Shown here: in pieces, positions 36,001-48,652 of the stretch
How the letters are laid out: every line of letters begins with the position of its first letter
How positions within the stretch are numbered: the stretch's first letter is position 1
Origin: Silurus meridionalis
Lineage: Eukaryota; Chordata; Actinopteri; Siluriformes; Siluridae
NCBI RefSeq assembly: GCF_014805685.1
Contig: NC_060885.1
Location: 8,197,132 to 8,261,131, forward strand
Length of the DNA stretch: 64,000 nucleotides
Reading direction: 5' to 3'
Notes under the pieces: generated by a model
What the model was told of the DNA's origin: nothing
Database searches by the model: none
What the model saw: the letters and a program-made list of their open reading frames with translations, nothing else
Position numbers and translations under genes: made by a program

Positions 36001-37592
36001 GATTGACACTCCAGTAAGAAGGAAGGAGGAAGATGGGAGGAGGGATGGAGGGATGGAAGGAAGGAAGGAGAGTTTATACATCTCTCAATGGCAAATGGAC
36101 CAACCAGGGAAAAACAGGGTGAGAAAAAAAGAGGTAAAAAAAAGGGGGGGGTTTAAGCTTGTAACCTGTACAACCAATGTGCACTTTTTTTTTAAACAAA
36201 AATCTATAATTGATATAATTCATCTTAAAGTATATATCAAGCATAAGCCCTTGCATAAATTTGCATAAATTATTTGTAAAAATCCACATTCTTTTGTTTT
36301 ATTATTCCTTAAAATTGCAAGATACAAATTTTAATACATTTTACTTTAGTAAAAAGTCAGTGAATAATCCATGTTCAGAAAATCGATAGAAAAAAATCCT
36401 ATTACAAATCTTAAAAAATGTAAATAAAATAAGCCATGTTTATACAACATTTCAAAATATATAATGTTAGGGGATCTTGATAGCAATTTAAAACTTCATG
36501 TTAAATTATTTTAATAAATAAATAATGACGAACATATTTTCAAATATCTATTTCAGTGTATTTACATGCATTTACACTTACATTTTTTTTTTTGGATTTT
36601 GTGCTGGAGGATTTTTTAAAAAAGAAAGACCTGCCACACATTTCATTGACAAAAAGAGAGACAGAAATCAGATTAAAATTCTTATTTTTTTTTTTTTTAT
36701 TGCATAGTGATGGCCTCAAATGATTTGCAGGTGATTTAACAGTGTTAAATTAATTAAATATACACACAGGCTTATATATAGTGTTTGCACTGTCTACATC
36801 TTAAATACTGCATTGCATTGTATGATGTCAAAGATTTGACAAATGTTCTCATGTAAAACTCTTTACATGAATTTTATGCAATTTTAAGTGAGGCTTTGCA
36901 AGCAATAAGTGAACATTTGACAATGATACCAAATCGGTTACGATACCATACATTTTCATTTTTTCTTATAGCATCAGTATTTGTTCACAATCTGCAATAG
37001 AAATCAGTTTGCTTGTCCATTTTAATGTAATGAAAAAAAAATTATTTGCCTTCATCATCATAATGTAAAAATCATTAACCATATAACCTGTACAAAAAAT
37101 ATACATGTTCAGGCTTCTATGTATATATAACAACAACAAATTAGTAATAAGATATACATTTTTAGCCAACCTCAACCCTCTTTCTGAACATTTACTACTA
37201 ACAAAGTGTAGATTCATTATAAATATACATACTTTCAGAAAACAAAGTAATAAACTAAATGGTGTCTTTGGTGGTATACTCATCTGTTTTACCTTTCATC
37301 TTCACATCTGGGTATAGTGTGCATTTTAAAGACACTACCTCATGCACTTTAATGAATAATATATGGTTATAGACAAAGTAAATATAGTTTATTATGAAGT
37401 GTGCAGAATCAGATCAACTGTTAAATTAACAGAGCTTCAGCTAATTTCTGTAGATTCTAAGATTTAGGTTTCTTAGTTTTTTTCAGAAGTGTCAAATGGA
37501 TGCTACAATAAAAATTCAATTGGTTCAGTTCAGTGAGTTCTTTGGTATGGTTTTCTATACTACAAATGCTAAGATGACAATGATCTAATATT

Positions 37593-37597
<5 letters not shown>

Positions 37598-37661
<64 letters not shown>
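37598..37661 (+). repeat. (AT)n microsatellite, about 64 bp
   Basis: A pure AT run continuing into a short ATT run and poly-T. Confidence 0.98.
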
Positions 37662-37664
<3 letters not shown>

Positions 37665-38989
37665 ATTATTTTTTTTTTGATAGATGCATAAACAGTACCT
37701 TAAAAAAAGAAAAAGAAAAGCTAATCAAAGGGTCAGTGGTCTTTAATTATTCAATTAAAAATATATTTTCAGCTACACAACATTTACTGCAACATGCAAG
37801 AGTTATTTACTACAGGTACAAAAGATAGATGGTACCAAGGAGGTACAAGGAAAGGTGTCGTTTTGTACTTATTTACACAGAGCGGATACGCTACAGATCT
37901 ACAAAATAATAAAAATGATATATGAGTCAAATATTTAGAGTGACAGCACTTATGATTTAGGGTTGGTTGGGTACAAAACCTTGTCTGGAAATGTATGGCT
38001 TATTTAGCTTTAATATTGATCATATATACCATATGATACTGTATGCCACAAGTCTATAGGTTAATAAAATGCACATTACAAATGTGACAGTCTTTTATTA
38101 TTATTATATGTATATAGATCTATTATGGTAGCTGTTATAGATATGATAGCTTCTTCTTGAATTCAGTATTTGCAACCTGTGAAACTGAATTACTGAATGT
38201 AAAGTTGAGCATTTTTTATTTTTATTTATTGAAGGAGTTGACAGTAGATAGTAGAGGGAAAATACTCATTTCAAGTACTTGCAAAAAATATCCTAATCTT
38301 TCAGTGCAGTAAAGCGTTAGAAAGGGATTAGGAAAAGGCTGGCTCCAGTTGTTCAATTAGTCACACTGTGTAAAGATCTGCTTCCATAGGTGGAGCTGAA
38401 GGGCGTGCATAATTAGCAGAAAATGACTCACTCTGGGTTAATGGAGGCTTTTGTTTTGCTGGGCAAAAATACTGTGTCCTTAATGAGCAGGATGAAGGAG
38501 ACATTGGGACATTTTTTTTACTTGTTTTTATTTCTGTGCTTGGAATTAAAAAAAAAAATTCAAGTCCTGTAGGTAAAAAAAGTAAGAAATGCAATGCTGG
38601 ATATATAAAATATCTTTTTAACAAATCACATGAAATAATGGTCAATTGAAATAAAGACACCAGTTTTATGAGATTTATTATGCAACTCTAAATCTAATTA
38701 TATAATGTGAAAACAGTGATTCAAGAAATCATGTAAGGAAAATGTGGGTGAAATGAATGATCGAAATATTCAATATAAATATTTGTCACACGTTTAAATG
38801 AAACCCCCAACCACTAAAGCAGGAGCAAATACATTCCCTCTTTCTCTCTCTTAAATCGGAAACGTACCGAGAACCCAAATACAAGCATGCAGCAAGAAAG
38901 GAGGAGGAGGAGGAAAGCAGGAAGCCTAGAGAGGGAAAACTGTGCCTCGGACACATCGCGTGAGAGTGAGGCTGGGCCCTGCGAGGCGC

Positions 38990-39060
38990 CTCCTTATAAA
39001 GCGCGTGGAAGGGGTTAATGGGCGGGGCCACGACTTCCTTTGATCTTCTGGCGGCGATTT
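38990..39060 (-). promoter_or_regulatory. Candidate upstream promoter or Wnt-responsive element
   Basis: Read on the minus strand (lef1 sense), a perfect TCF/LEF site (GATCAAAGG, 39045-39037) is followed by a GC box (39028-39020) and a TATA-like CTTTATAAGG (39001-38992). The flanks are GC-rich, unlike the surrounding AT-rich DNA. A second perfect TCF/LEF site lies at 39347-39355. The TATA motif can also be read on the plus strand, so direction is inferred. It could instead be an enhancer or the start of a divergent non-coding RNA. Confidence 0.3.
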
Positions 39061-39084
39061 CTTTCATCCCCGCGGTACACCCCA

Positions 39085-39085
<1 letters not shown>

Positions 39086-39119
<34 letters not shown>
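39086..39119 (+). repeat. (CA)n microsatellite, 34 bp
   Basis: A CA run just downstream (plus sense) of the promoter-like cluster at 38990-39060. Confidence 0.98.
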
Positions 39120-39122
<3 letters not shown>

Positions 39123-39215
39123 CTTCCTTGCGCTCGCGCTTCTTTTCCTTTGTATGACTAAATTTGGTAATGAGCATGGAGGCGCGCCAGCACTTCCACG
39201 TGCGCGCTCATCTCA

Positions 39216-39218
<3 letters not shown>

Positions 39219-39257
<39 letters not shown>

Positions 39258-39267
39258 TGAGAGAGAA

Positions 39268-39301
<34 letters not shown>
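39219..39301 (+). repeat. (GA)n microsatellite, interrupted
   Basis: Two long GA runs separated by GTGTGAGAGAGAAAGA. The open frames across it on both strands are simple-repeat artefacts. Confidence 0.98.
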
Positions 39302-39305
<4 letters not shown>

Positions 39306-39438
39306 AAGAGGGGGAGAGGGTTCTCTTCCGGGTAAGGGGGGAAAAAGATCAAAGGCTTTGGATTTGGAACTGAGTGTGGATGTGGATTCAAAAGAGCCGC
39401 GACTGGCCGCATTCCAGAGGGGAGAAGGAAAAAACCCA

Positions 39439-39440
<2 letters not shown>

Positions 39441-39494
<54 letters not shown>
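39441..39494 (+). repeat. (CA)n microsatellite, 54 bp
   Basis: A pure CA run followed by GAGAGATAGAGAGAGAG. Confidence 0.99.
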
Positions 39495-39497
<3 letters not shown>

Positions 39498-40075
39498 AGA
39501 TAGAGAGAGAGTGTCTGGAAAACATTCAAAAATTCTATTTAAAAGTGCATAAAAATAGTATAATATAATATAAATAGTAAACACGGAAAATGTGTTTATG
39601 TTCCTTCTCATTGATGGGAAATGTAAATTATAAAATAGCAAGACATTTATTCAGGCATTCCTCCTCTTGATTTAGACCAAATGTGTACAGAAATGTGCAT
39701 AACTGATTCACACGCAGAAATGATTCCTCATCTGAACAGTATTAATAGTATTAATTACTTGTTTGTGTTCCTTTTGCTGAAAGGATTTTTTCTTCTTCTA
39801 ATAAAATAATTACAAGCCTTGCACAAAACGAGCAGTTTTTCTATGACCCCTAAAGTTAAAATGTATAAACTGCACATGGAAATATAATTATATAGAGGAA
39901 TTAGATGTAAACACATAACCACAGTTGAAAGCATCCCTTCAAATTAATATTATAAATTAATATTAGACAATCGTCTTGCCTAGACATGGTTTGGGGTGGA
40001 CTATCTGAACTGAATTCGTCCTGTCTATACATCCTAATCACTATCTTAATACAATTATTAGAGGCAGAATTTAGA

Positions 40076-40077
<2 letters not shown>

Positions 40078-40133
<56 letters not shown>
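40078..40133 (+). repeat. (AT)n microsatellite with inverted flanks
   Basis: An AT run flanked by TAGAGT (40072) and ACTCTA (40134), giving a near-palindrome. Confidence 0.98.
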
Positions 40134-40135
<2 letters not shown>

Positions 40136-42099
40136 TCTATATTTTTATTTATTTATTTATTTTTTAAAGCAGCATTTGCATTTCTTGGCTTAATGAGTTT
40201 GCAGGAGTGACCCCACCAGATGAAACATGAAAAGGAAACCTTCCTGCTGTGCTTTGACCTGAATTTAGCTGTCTTTCACATTCAGCTACTGCATTTTGAA
40301 CATTATATAACCTTGCCATTGGAGGAATATATCTGTAACACAGCATAATTTATCAGGAGATTTGAAACATGGACCAGAGGAGGAATTCAGGGCCCAGCCA
40401 ACCCCAGGGCCCTATTCATTCTCACACTTAGTATGAAAACAAGGACACAGGAGGTTTGCTCAGCTTTCTGCAATTTAAGCTCAAAGTGTGTGTTGTCTGT
40501 GTTTGTTGTATCATTACTGCCACTGTCCACTCTTTATACAAAAAATATATTAACCTTATTAGTGAAATGTATACTATACCCTATACATGTCTGAGGCAGT
40601 TTTGAATTAATGTTGTGTTTCAATAAAACTTCAGAACAAAATGCTTCATGACAGAGTACCAAGGATTTTTTGTAGCTGAAGGAATTTGGTGAAAAATCCC
40701 CCCCTCATGGCAAAAACAATCCTTACTTTAACTGTAACATTCTTTGCTTTATGAATGCACTCAACAACAGAACATCAGCTAAAGAAATCTTACAGAGAAA
40801 ACGTTTTTGAAATCTTGCAATGACACAATAAATTGATTATACAATAATAAAGTCATTGTTTAAGACATCTACTGTTGCCTTCACTGTTCGATAAGATGTT
40901 TTATCAAGTTATGTCCATGTATTGGGTCAAAACATATGGAAGATACATATCACAGGAGTAATTCATAATCCAATCAATGCATAAAAGAAATAAGTTAAGA
41001 TTTTATAAAGTTCTTTTCAGACAAGGTTGAGAACATTTAATAGGTGTACAGAACAGGGAACAGGTAGACCTGAAGATTGAGGTGATTGGATGATTATAAT
41101 TTCAAACCACAGAGTAACCATGCTAGGCCTTTAAGCAAGACCCACAACCCATAACACATGTATCATCTCTCAGATGTACGATACACTAAATATAGATTTT
41201 CCAAATGACAAAATAAAAGACAGTATGGAAATGATGAGTTGTTAAAGACCCTGTGATTTCAGCATTATTAGAAGCACCGTTCCCGGAGATTTGCATTAAA
41301 CGGCGGTAAAATCTCCCTCCACATCCTCTCGTCTAAAGGATAGAGTTGGCACGAGGGCAAACAGATCTTCCACCTGCTGCTGCAGTCCCTCACACCTCCC
41401 CTGGATCCAAAAATTACAGCCCTGCGACCGCTGCATAAATGTCAGGAAACAAACATCACATTAAGATAAAAAGAGTGTGCAATTAAAGTTTAAGGACGAA
41501 AAAAAAAGAAGAGCCGTTTATCATCATAATCATCATAAAAAAAAAAAGTGAAGGGGAGTCAGGCAATGGGGGAGGTCCATGCTGAGCGATGGTTTACGCT
41601 TGTATAGTATTGGTGGAAACACAGGTGAGGCTGAGTGGAGAGTAAAGTGTCTTGGGGGGACAGTTTAGTGTGGCGTACAGCCCCGCCGCCTGCCCTGTGA
41701 TCTGCTAAAATTACTGCAGCGCTGGCAGCACAAGCAGACACACTATTATTAAAATCAAATCAGACACTGGGTTGTGGTGAGGAGTGGAGGGGGTTAGAGG
41801 GGAAATTCGGTATCGACGTTTGGAGTCGAGTTGATTTGTGATCAGAGTGAGTCAGTAAAGTCCCTCCAGAGTTAAAGGAACACCTGCAGTGCTTATATCA
41901 ATCCAACTGCACGCAAATGTACAGTCGGATAGGAAATTCATCACTGTTTGAAATAATTTAACACTGTAGGATTTAACTCAAGAGGTTAAGGGTAACTGCA
42001 ACATTAATGTTATTGTTCTTCTCTCTGTATTTTCGTTGGTTGCATTATTTTCTTCCTTTTACTTCATTTATTCATTCGGTCTTCCTACATTTTCTGCCA

Positions 42100-42760
42100 A
42101 ATAAACATGTACATTTTAAATTGTGAAACATTCCTATGTTTGTGGGAATTTGGTTCCCCAACACCTAAACACAAGGAACAAGAGAAGGTGATTGCAATAA
42201 ATATACCGGGACTGTCGAAAGTTTGAAAAACACCAAAACTGTTATGGTTTTTGAGACACATGCATGTTCTTTTTGTTTCTATGCAACAAAATAGTTACAT
42301 TTCAAAAACACACCAGAATTGAACAGTGAATAAAATAGACAGTATCTGTAGACAGATTAGTCCAAATTTGACATTTTTGCCTCTAACAGAAGAAAATTAT
42401 GAACTGCCTCACCCCCACAGTCAAACATGAAGGTGGAAAATTCAAAGTTTGGGGTTGTTTTGGAATAAGGAAGGTGAATGACTTATTCCAGGTGAGACAA
42501 ACACCGAACCAATATGGCTACCATTCCATACTTCAACCCCATGCAATTCCTTTTAGACTTCGGCTTATGGGAACTTCACCATACAAAAAGCTGTAAACGT
42601 TATTTAGAGAGCAAACAGTCGGCTGGAGTGTTAGCTATCATGGAATGGCCTGCTCAGTAACTTCACCTACATCCTATTGAACTGCTCTGGGATTACCTGG
42701 ATCTCAAGGTCAAAAAAAAATATCCTAGTGGAGAACTGCTTTTTCCTCCTGAAATTCTTT
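42100..42760 (+). mobile_element. Tc1/mariner transposase remnant
   Basis: The plus strand at 42405-42470 reads CLTPTVKHEGGKFKVWGCFG, the hallmark of the Tc1-family DDE core (PTVKHGGG...VWGCF). It is followed by a decayed stretch and then RYLESKQSAGVLAIMEWPAQ and PIELLWDYLDLKVKKK at about 42610-42720, which is the C-terminal DDE portion (normally SPDLNPIE). Stops and the change of SPDL to LHL mean it is not functional. No clear terminal inverted repeats were found. Instead, a diverged direct repeat flanks the remnant at 42050-42195 and 42768-42910. Confidence 0.85.
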
Positions 42761-43592
42761 TCCACCTTTGTATTTCTTTATTTATTCATTCAGCTTTCCT
42801 AGTGGGTGCACACAAAGCCAAAACTGTGATATATTCACAAGTCTTTAGGGGCATTTGACTCCCCAGCACCCAAACAAGAAACAAGGAAAATATTAGAGTT
42901 ATAATTGAGAATATTCTTGTGTAAATACCAGATAAAGTTTTCCTATATACCGCATATATGGAGTTGGGGTTTCATCAAATAGAAAAATCAGTGGCATTGT
43001 CCACCATTATTACACTGTCAGAAAAAACCCTAGAATTTAACTTTACATCTATACTAACTATATAATCCTTTGGTAGTTGGGTTTAAATCTCAATGATACC
43101 CCTGTTGTATCTTTAAGTATACATTAATGTTACCTTCAGAAGTGCACACAGTATACTATTAAAACTCAATTCACATAAAGTATGGTCTAATTATGTACAC
43201 TAACGCACACTACATTCACTTTTCGGGTGAAAGGTACAAAAGGTAAGTATACCATCCTGAAGACAAGGAATGATGTTAAAGGATGCAGAATTACAGACAG
43301 GTCAATAAGTAAGTAGTAAAGCAATGTAGTATGTAATATGAATGTGGAACTGTACTGTTGGTTAAACAATCATTTTAATAGTTATACATAATAATGCTGT
43401 AAGTATGATATCCAGCTATAGTCACGTGTTTCTAATCATTTTGTATATAAGAATTTTATACACAGATTGCCAAGAAAAAAAAAATCCCTTCATGAAAACA
43501 CAATAAAAAATCTAAATATGTAACAGAAGGATTTACTGTTATGTCCAGTTGTATATGATGCAATTTTAAGCAACATTGTACATGGACTTATT

Positions 43593-43620
43593 GACACACA
43601 CACACACACACGCACACACA
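43593..43620 (+). repeat. (CA)n microsatellite, short
   Basis: A CA run with one CG interruption. Confidence 0.95.
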
Positions 43621-44213
43621 GCCTTTTTTTTTATTATCTCTATAGGACAGTAGAAATCTTCAGATCTCTTACTCCGGCTGCTGTACAAGGAAACTGGGCT
43701 CTGTTAGAAACATCTGGTTAGAGCTAAAGAATCAAGGCCAGTACAATTAAAGTGTAATGAAATATTCATAGCAAACGGAGTTGATTAGTGAAAAAAAAAT
43801 TGAGCATGATGAAAACTTAGGATCTCTCCTGGTAACACATTTTTGTTTTCAAATTTAAATAATTAAATAACCCTAACCCTTACCCTGATTTTTTTTTTTC
43901 CTGAAAAGTGGGTTGTCAATGTAGGCAAATATTCTATATATCTATAGTTTATCTTGACCTAGAAACAAAAAGTTTAATCTTGGATACTTAAAACAGTTTT
44001 GTTCAAACTTGTGAGCAAATAGTTTTTTTATATAAGAACCTTAGAACAGATTCTAAGTAGAATATTTATTGGTAACACGCATACGAGTACAGCATGCAAT
44101 GAAATATGTTTTTTTTTATAGAATAGAAGTAAAATAAAATTAGAATTTTCATTTACAAGAATTTTTTCTAGACATGAAAAGAAAATCAAACAGCAAAGAG
44201 AAAAAAATATTTT

Positions 44214-44216
44214 AAT

Positions 44217-44278
<62 letters not shown>

Positions 44279-44281
44279 ATT
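44214..44281 (+). repeat. Perfect 68-bp palindrome built on (TA)n
   Basis: AATTACA, a 54-bp TA run, then TGTAATT. The arms pair base for base from end to end. Confidence 0.97.
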
Positions 44282-46837
44282 GTTCTATTAATCTATTTTT
44301 AGTTGTACTTCACTTTAACAAATGCTGGAATTGTAATGCTAAAAAGCAAATCATCTTTAGGAAACAAACATTTTATATTCAGTATTATTTATTGATGTAT
44401 AATAATATATATTTTTTTCAGTGGAGAACATTAACATTTACTTCAAGAATCTAAAGCCTGAAAAAATGAATTAGAATTTTCATTTCTGCACATATAATTT
44501 TAGATAAAATTGCTATACACCAAAAATCCTCATTTTAATTAGTTAAGTTTGTCCTACAAAGTTCACAGAAAAATTGCATTCTTCATTATTTATCTTTCAA
44601 TAGTGAAAATCTAGACAGCTAACCATAATGAGTGGTGTATATTTTCTCCTCCTTAAAAGATCAAACTGTACAGGCAGTGTTACAGATTTAAGAAGTGAAC
44701 ATGTCTATATACTGAATTAAATACAATTAACAAACTAAAAAAACTTTTTGATACACATTCAGAAGTAAAGACAAGTTACTTTTAATGCTGTAGGCAACTA
44801 GGCAGAATTCACTTCTGAACTCAAAGGGGTTAAAGACCTTCCTGAGTACTTTACTGTTGGATTTTTTTTCCCTTTTTGGAGGATAGTTGATGTTTTATTC
44901 GAAAGTAGCTTAGTATTCACTTATATACACTCACATTATTCATATATATATATATATATATACACACATAAACATATTTAATATATGTCTCCCATAGGCT
45001 TTTGGAAAATCTGAAAAGGTCAATATCATTATTAATATGAGAAAAAGAAAAGCGGAAAAGTACTTGCACTTTTTGGAAGTTTCTTTTCTAGGATTTAAAC
45101 TCACTATATGCCACATACATATACACATACTTACCAGATTTATATGTTTAAAACAACATGGCGTATAAAACTTGACCTACAAACCAGAACCAAAATGGAA
45201 AAATGAAATGGACAATTGTTAAAGTTTGCATTTTGACCACAGGCACAAAGGCACTTGTTCATATTTTAAAACGAGTGAGTGTGTAGCCTGTGCCGAATGT
45301 TTTTATGGGCCGTGTGTGTATGTCTGTATGCGTGAAAGAGAGAGGAAATTCTCTTGTTGCTCGGCGCATTGGACTCGTCCTTTCATCCCCTCCGTCTTAT
45401 TGGAGAATGCATTGGGTTTGCATCAAGGTCTGCTGAGAAGGTGTCAAAGGTCACGCTCGACCTGCTGAGGGGTCATATGGCCCCGTCCAGCCTGTAATCA
45501 AGCACACACACGTGCGCACACACCCACTGAAAGATCAAACAAGCTTTGTTCCTCTTGCTATCAGTGATTTAGTGTCTGTATCTCATCATTGCCAGTATGC
45601 AGGGTAAACAGTAAATAGACATGATACAATGTGTGTTTGTGTGTGTGTCTGAGGACATCCTTCTGTATCCTAATGTTGCATTCTAAGCATCATAAAACAA
45701 TCTCACAGAGGAATGTACACCTTTTTACCTGAATATGATCTTTAAACTATAGATTGCTTGGGATAGATTCAACCTCTTAACCATATTTTGTGAGTTAAGA
45801 AACCAAACTGATAGACCCCTTATTAATACATGTCACTCTGACATCAGCTGCACATACTAGATGCAAAAACAAAGCATAATACTTTAGTGAAGTCTGCTGG
45901 TTGTTTTTTGTGCTGTAGGGTATCAGTTTCCTAACATATTCGATTCTCATGTAGACCGCACCATTTTAAGCTAACTTAAAACAGTTGTGGTCTCAAGCAA
46001 TTCAGAGACATAATTAGACCATTTCATCTCAGCTAATTAGCTGTCACATCAGAAAAGATGGTTTTCTAAGTAAAAATTTAAAAGGCATAGTTTGTAGTTA
46101 GCTACTATGCCAGAGGTATAGAGTACCTGAAAATCATGTTTAAATAAAAGTATAGATGCCTTACTGCAAAACTTACTTCATTACAACTTATAAGTCACCA
46201 ATTCTAATATGACTTTAATAAAGTGTCTGATTTTAACTGCACACCAAGATACATGTCATTGAATAGCTAAAAACAGTTGATTTGTTGTTTCCTAAAATGC
46301 TAATAAAACTGTAAAACACAATTGTACACACAACACTGCATGAACCAAGATAAACATAATCAAACAGCCTCTTCAACATGCCAGAAAGAAACAAAGATCA
46401 AACAATTTTGTAAAAAAAAAAAAAGAGTTAAAGTAGTAAAGCAATCTTACAAAAAGATATGTTCAATTAATAAATCATGTCACAAAGTAGAAGAACCATT
46501 AGTAATAAAATTAAAGCAAATTATTTTAGATAAAGTAAAACCAAATATTCAGAGTGGACTATGATTTTATGCCCCTCTCAGAGAGAGGTCTCCCAGAGGG
46601 GCAAAGAAAGCTAGTAGCAAAAAGACCCAAGTAGCCCAACACCCTGATGCTGCCTGGTTAGAATCATGTAGCATTCTGTTGAGAATTTTATTTAGGAAAT
46701 GGATTAACTGATGCTCTACCTCTGGTTGGAGTTGGCTTTTCATGAATAGTTGGAATATCAAGAGGTTACTGTGGAGAGTTAAACTTAAGAACCATGTAGA
46801 TGAATTTAGACTATAATTAACAAGTGTAATAAATGGA

Positions 46838-47074
46838 CATTCAGTGTCACCAGGATGAGGATGGGTTCCCTTTCGAATCTGGTTCCCCTCAGGGTTTCTT
46901 CCTCAGTTCCACAGTTCCACAGTTACCACTGGCTTGTTAATGAGGGACAAACTTTTACATACTTATAGGCACCAAACTTATACATTCCAACTTCATAAAT
47001 TCATCTCTGTAAAGCTGGTTTGCAACAATTTCCATTGTTAAAAGTGCTATACAAATTAAACTGAACTGAATTTA
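46838..47074 (+). repeat. Dispersed repeat family copy D
   Basis: This copy contains CAGTGTCACCAGGATGAGGA, GGGTTCCCTTTCGAATCTGG, AGGGTTTCTTCCTCAG, GGCTTGTTAATGAGGG and CCATTGTTAAAAGTGCTAT. Within it, AGTTCCAC is tandemly duplicated near 46905-46921. Confidence 0.8.
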
Positions 47075-47929
47075 ATTATAGTGTATGGCTAAAGAACCTT
47101 CCTAGATTCCTTTTTTTTTTAAGAAACCCACTTCTACATATATATGCTGTTTAATTCCAAAATCTGAAAATGTATTTTATTTTCTGATAATAAAGTCAGT
47201 GGGAGTGTATTGGATGCATTGGAATTATTAAGATGCATCCCATATTAAATGTATACATAGGCCAATTACATTTTGGTACCTTTTTTAATATTAATATCAT
47301 ATTTAAATATTTAAAGAACACTATAATTGTTGGTAAAACTCCACTGCAACCTCCAGCTGATTCTCAGATGAACCAGTTGAGAACCAATGAGTAAGCTATT
47401 TTATTATTTTTGGTGCATTGGCACTTCAAAGTAGTGATTTTTAAGTCTGTTTGTGTGCTATGTCAGGTTCAGCAATATTTACACACGTCTGTCATCAGCC
47501 TGTTTGTCTGCATGTGCCATTAACCAGTGTAGGAGAACCCGCCTGCCCCCTGCCCCTTATTTGTTTAAATAAATGACTAAGTGCTTGCAGAATAGCTTCC
47601 AAGCACTGAAGTGTGCAGCTGAAGGGCTCTGATTGATTTCTCCTATTCGGAGAGGATTCTAACCAAATCCCATGAGCAACTCCTTGATGCAGGCCTTTTC
47701 CCTGAACACACAATGCCAAAAAAACCTTAGCCTGAGATTAGTTACAGGCCCTCTCACTTGATCACTCAGTGGAGTTGAAAGGCTTCATTCAAACTCAAAA
47801 ATGTCGATAAAAACACTTTGGAAATTCCCCACCGGCAAGTGACATTGCTAAACAAAAAGTCGGATGATCCAAAGAAGGAAAACACGACTCATTAGCAATA
47901 ATAAATGTGTCCTGTTCAATGTGGCTTAC

Positions 47930-47930
47930 C

Positions 47931-47965
<35 letters not shown>
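47930..47965 (+). repeat. (TGTC)n tetranucleotide repeat
   Basis: About nine TGTC units. Confidence 0.97.
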
Positions 47966-48253
47966 TTCTTTTCATCTCCTGTCCCATAAGTATGTAAGTC
48001 ACGTCTGCTTTTCAACTTTACTCCATGCTCTCATAGCAAATCCTGACTTAGCTCTGGATTGGGGACACAACATGTATGTAAGCCACTTTAGATTCAAAGG
48101 AACAAAAACAGATGAAACACTTGACACAGAAAAAACACATGACTAGGGTGCCATTGTATCCTACTGATATAAATTTTAAATATGTAGATAAAGTAAAGGT
48201 AAAATGCAGCAAACAAATTTAAACCAGAACAGAACAGAACCCTATACCAATAG

Positions 48254-48480
48254 TTTTGCTTAGTGGTTAAGATGCTGCATTAATGAATGCAAGGTTGGGG
48301 GTTCAAGCCCTGGTATCACCACACAGCCACTCTTGTGCGCTTGAGCAAGGCCCCTAACTGTGCTCCAGGGGTGGCGGTATCATGGCCAACCCTGCTCTCT
48401 GACCCCAGCTTCCGAAGAAGCTGGGATATATAAGGAAAATACTTTCACTGTAATGTTTATGTGACAAATAAAGGCAATAA
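48254..48480 (+). repeat. tRNA-derived SINE
   Basis: The segment TTAGTGGTTAAGATGCTG is a box A-like sequence, and GGTTCAAGCC, about 40 nt on, is a box B. The tRNA-like head is followed by TTGAGCAAGGCCCCTAACTG, a conserved body and an A/T-rich end with ACAAATAAAGGC. The same body occurs at 29700-29825, so this is a dispersed family. Confidence 0.8.
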
Positions 48481-48572
48481 TTTTATTCTATAAATATTGA
48501 CCAAAACTCTCAAGCAATTTGGAAAGGCACTTTTCCCACAACACTTTATGTTGAAATTCCAATAAATTCATT

Positions 48573-48573
<1 letters not shown>

Positions 48574-48648
<75 letters not shown>
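48574..48648 (+). repeat. (GT)n-(AT)n compound microsatellite
   Basis: A short GT run followed by about 64 bp of AT. Confidence 0.98.

Positions 48649-48652
<4 letters not shown>

Noticed and set aside
35668..36268. 137-codon minus frame and 133-codon plus frame upstream of lef1 exon 1
   Set aside because: They lie in the CpG-rich 5' flank, where stops are scarce. There is no domain and no conserved start, and the frames overlap each other on opposite strands.
39040..39641. Long open frames on both strands (170, 142 and 123 codons)
   Set aside because: They run through (CA)n and (GA)n tracts, which lack stops in most frames; the peptides are HTHT, SLSL and CVCV runs.
43866..43886. Telomere-like CCCTAACCCT pieces, also near 52184
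   Set aside because: There are only two units each and no array; this is within chance for AT-rich DNA of this size.
47930..47965. Regularly spaced short repeat that might suggest a CRISPR array
   Set aside because: It is a plain (TGTC)n microsatellite with no spacers, in a vertebrate genome.
48270..48340. Possible functional tRNA gene
   Set aside because: The A-box and B-box-like elements belong to a SINE head. There is no complete cloverleaf, and the SINE body follows directly.
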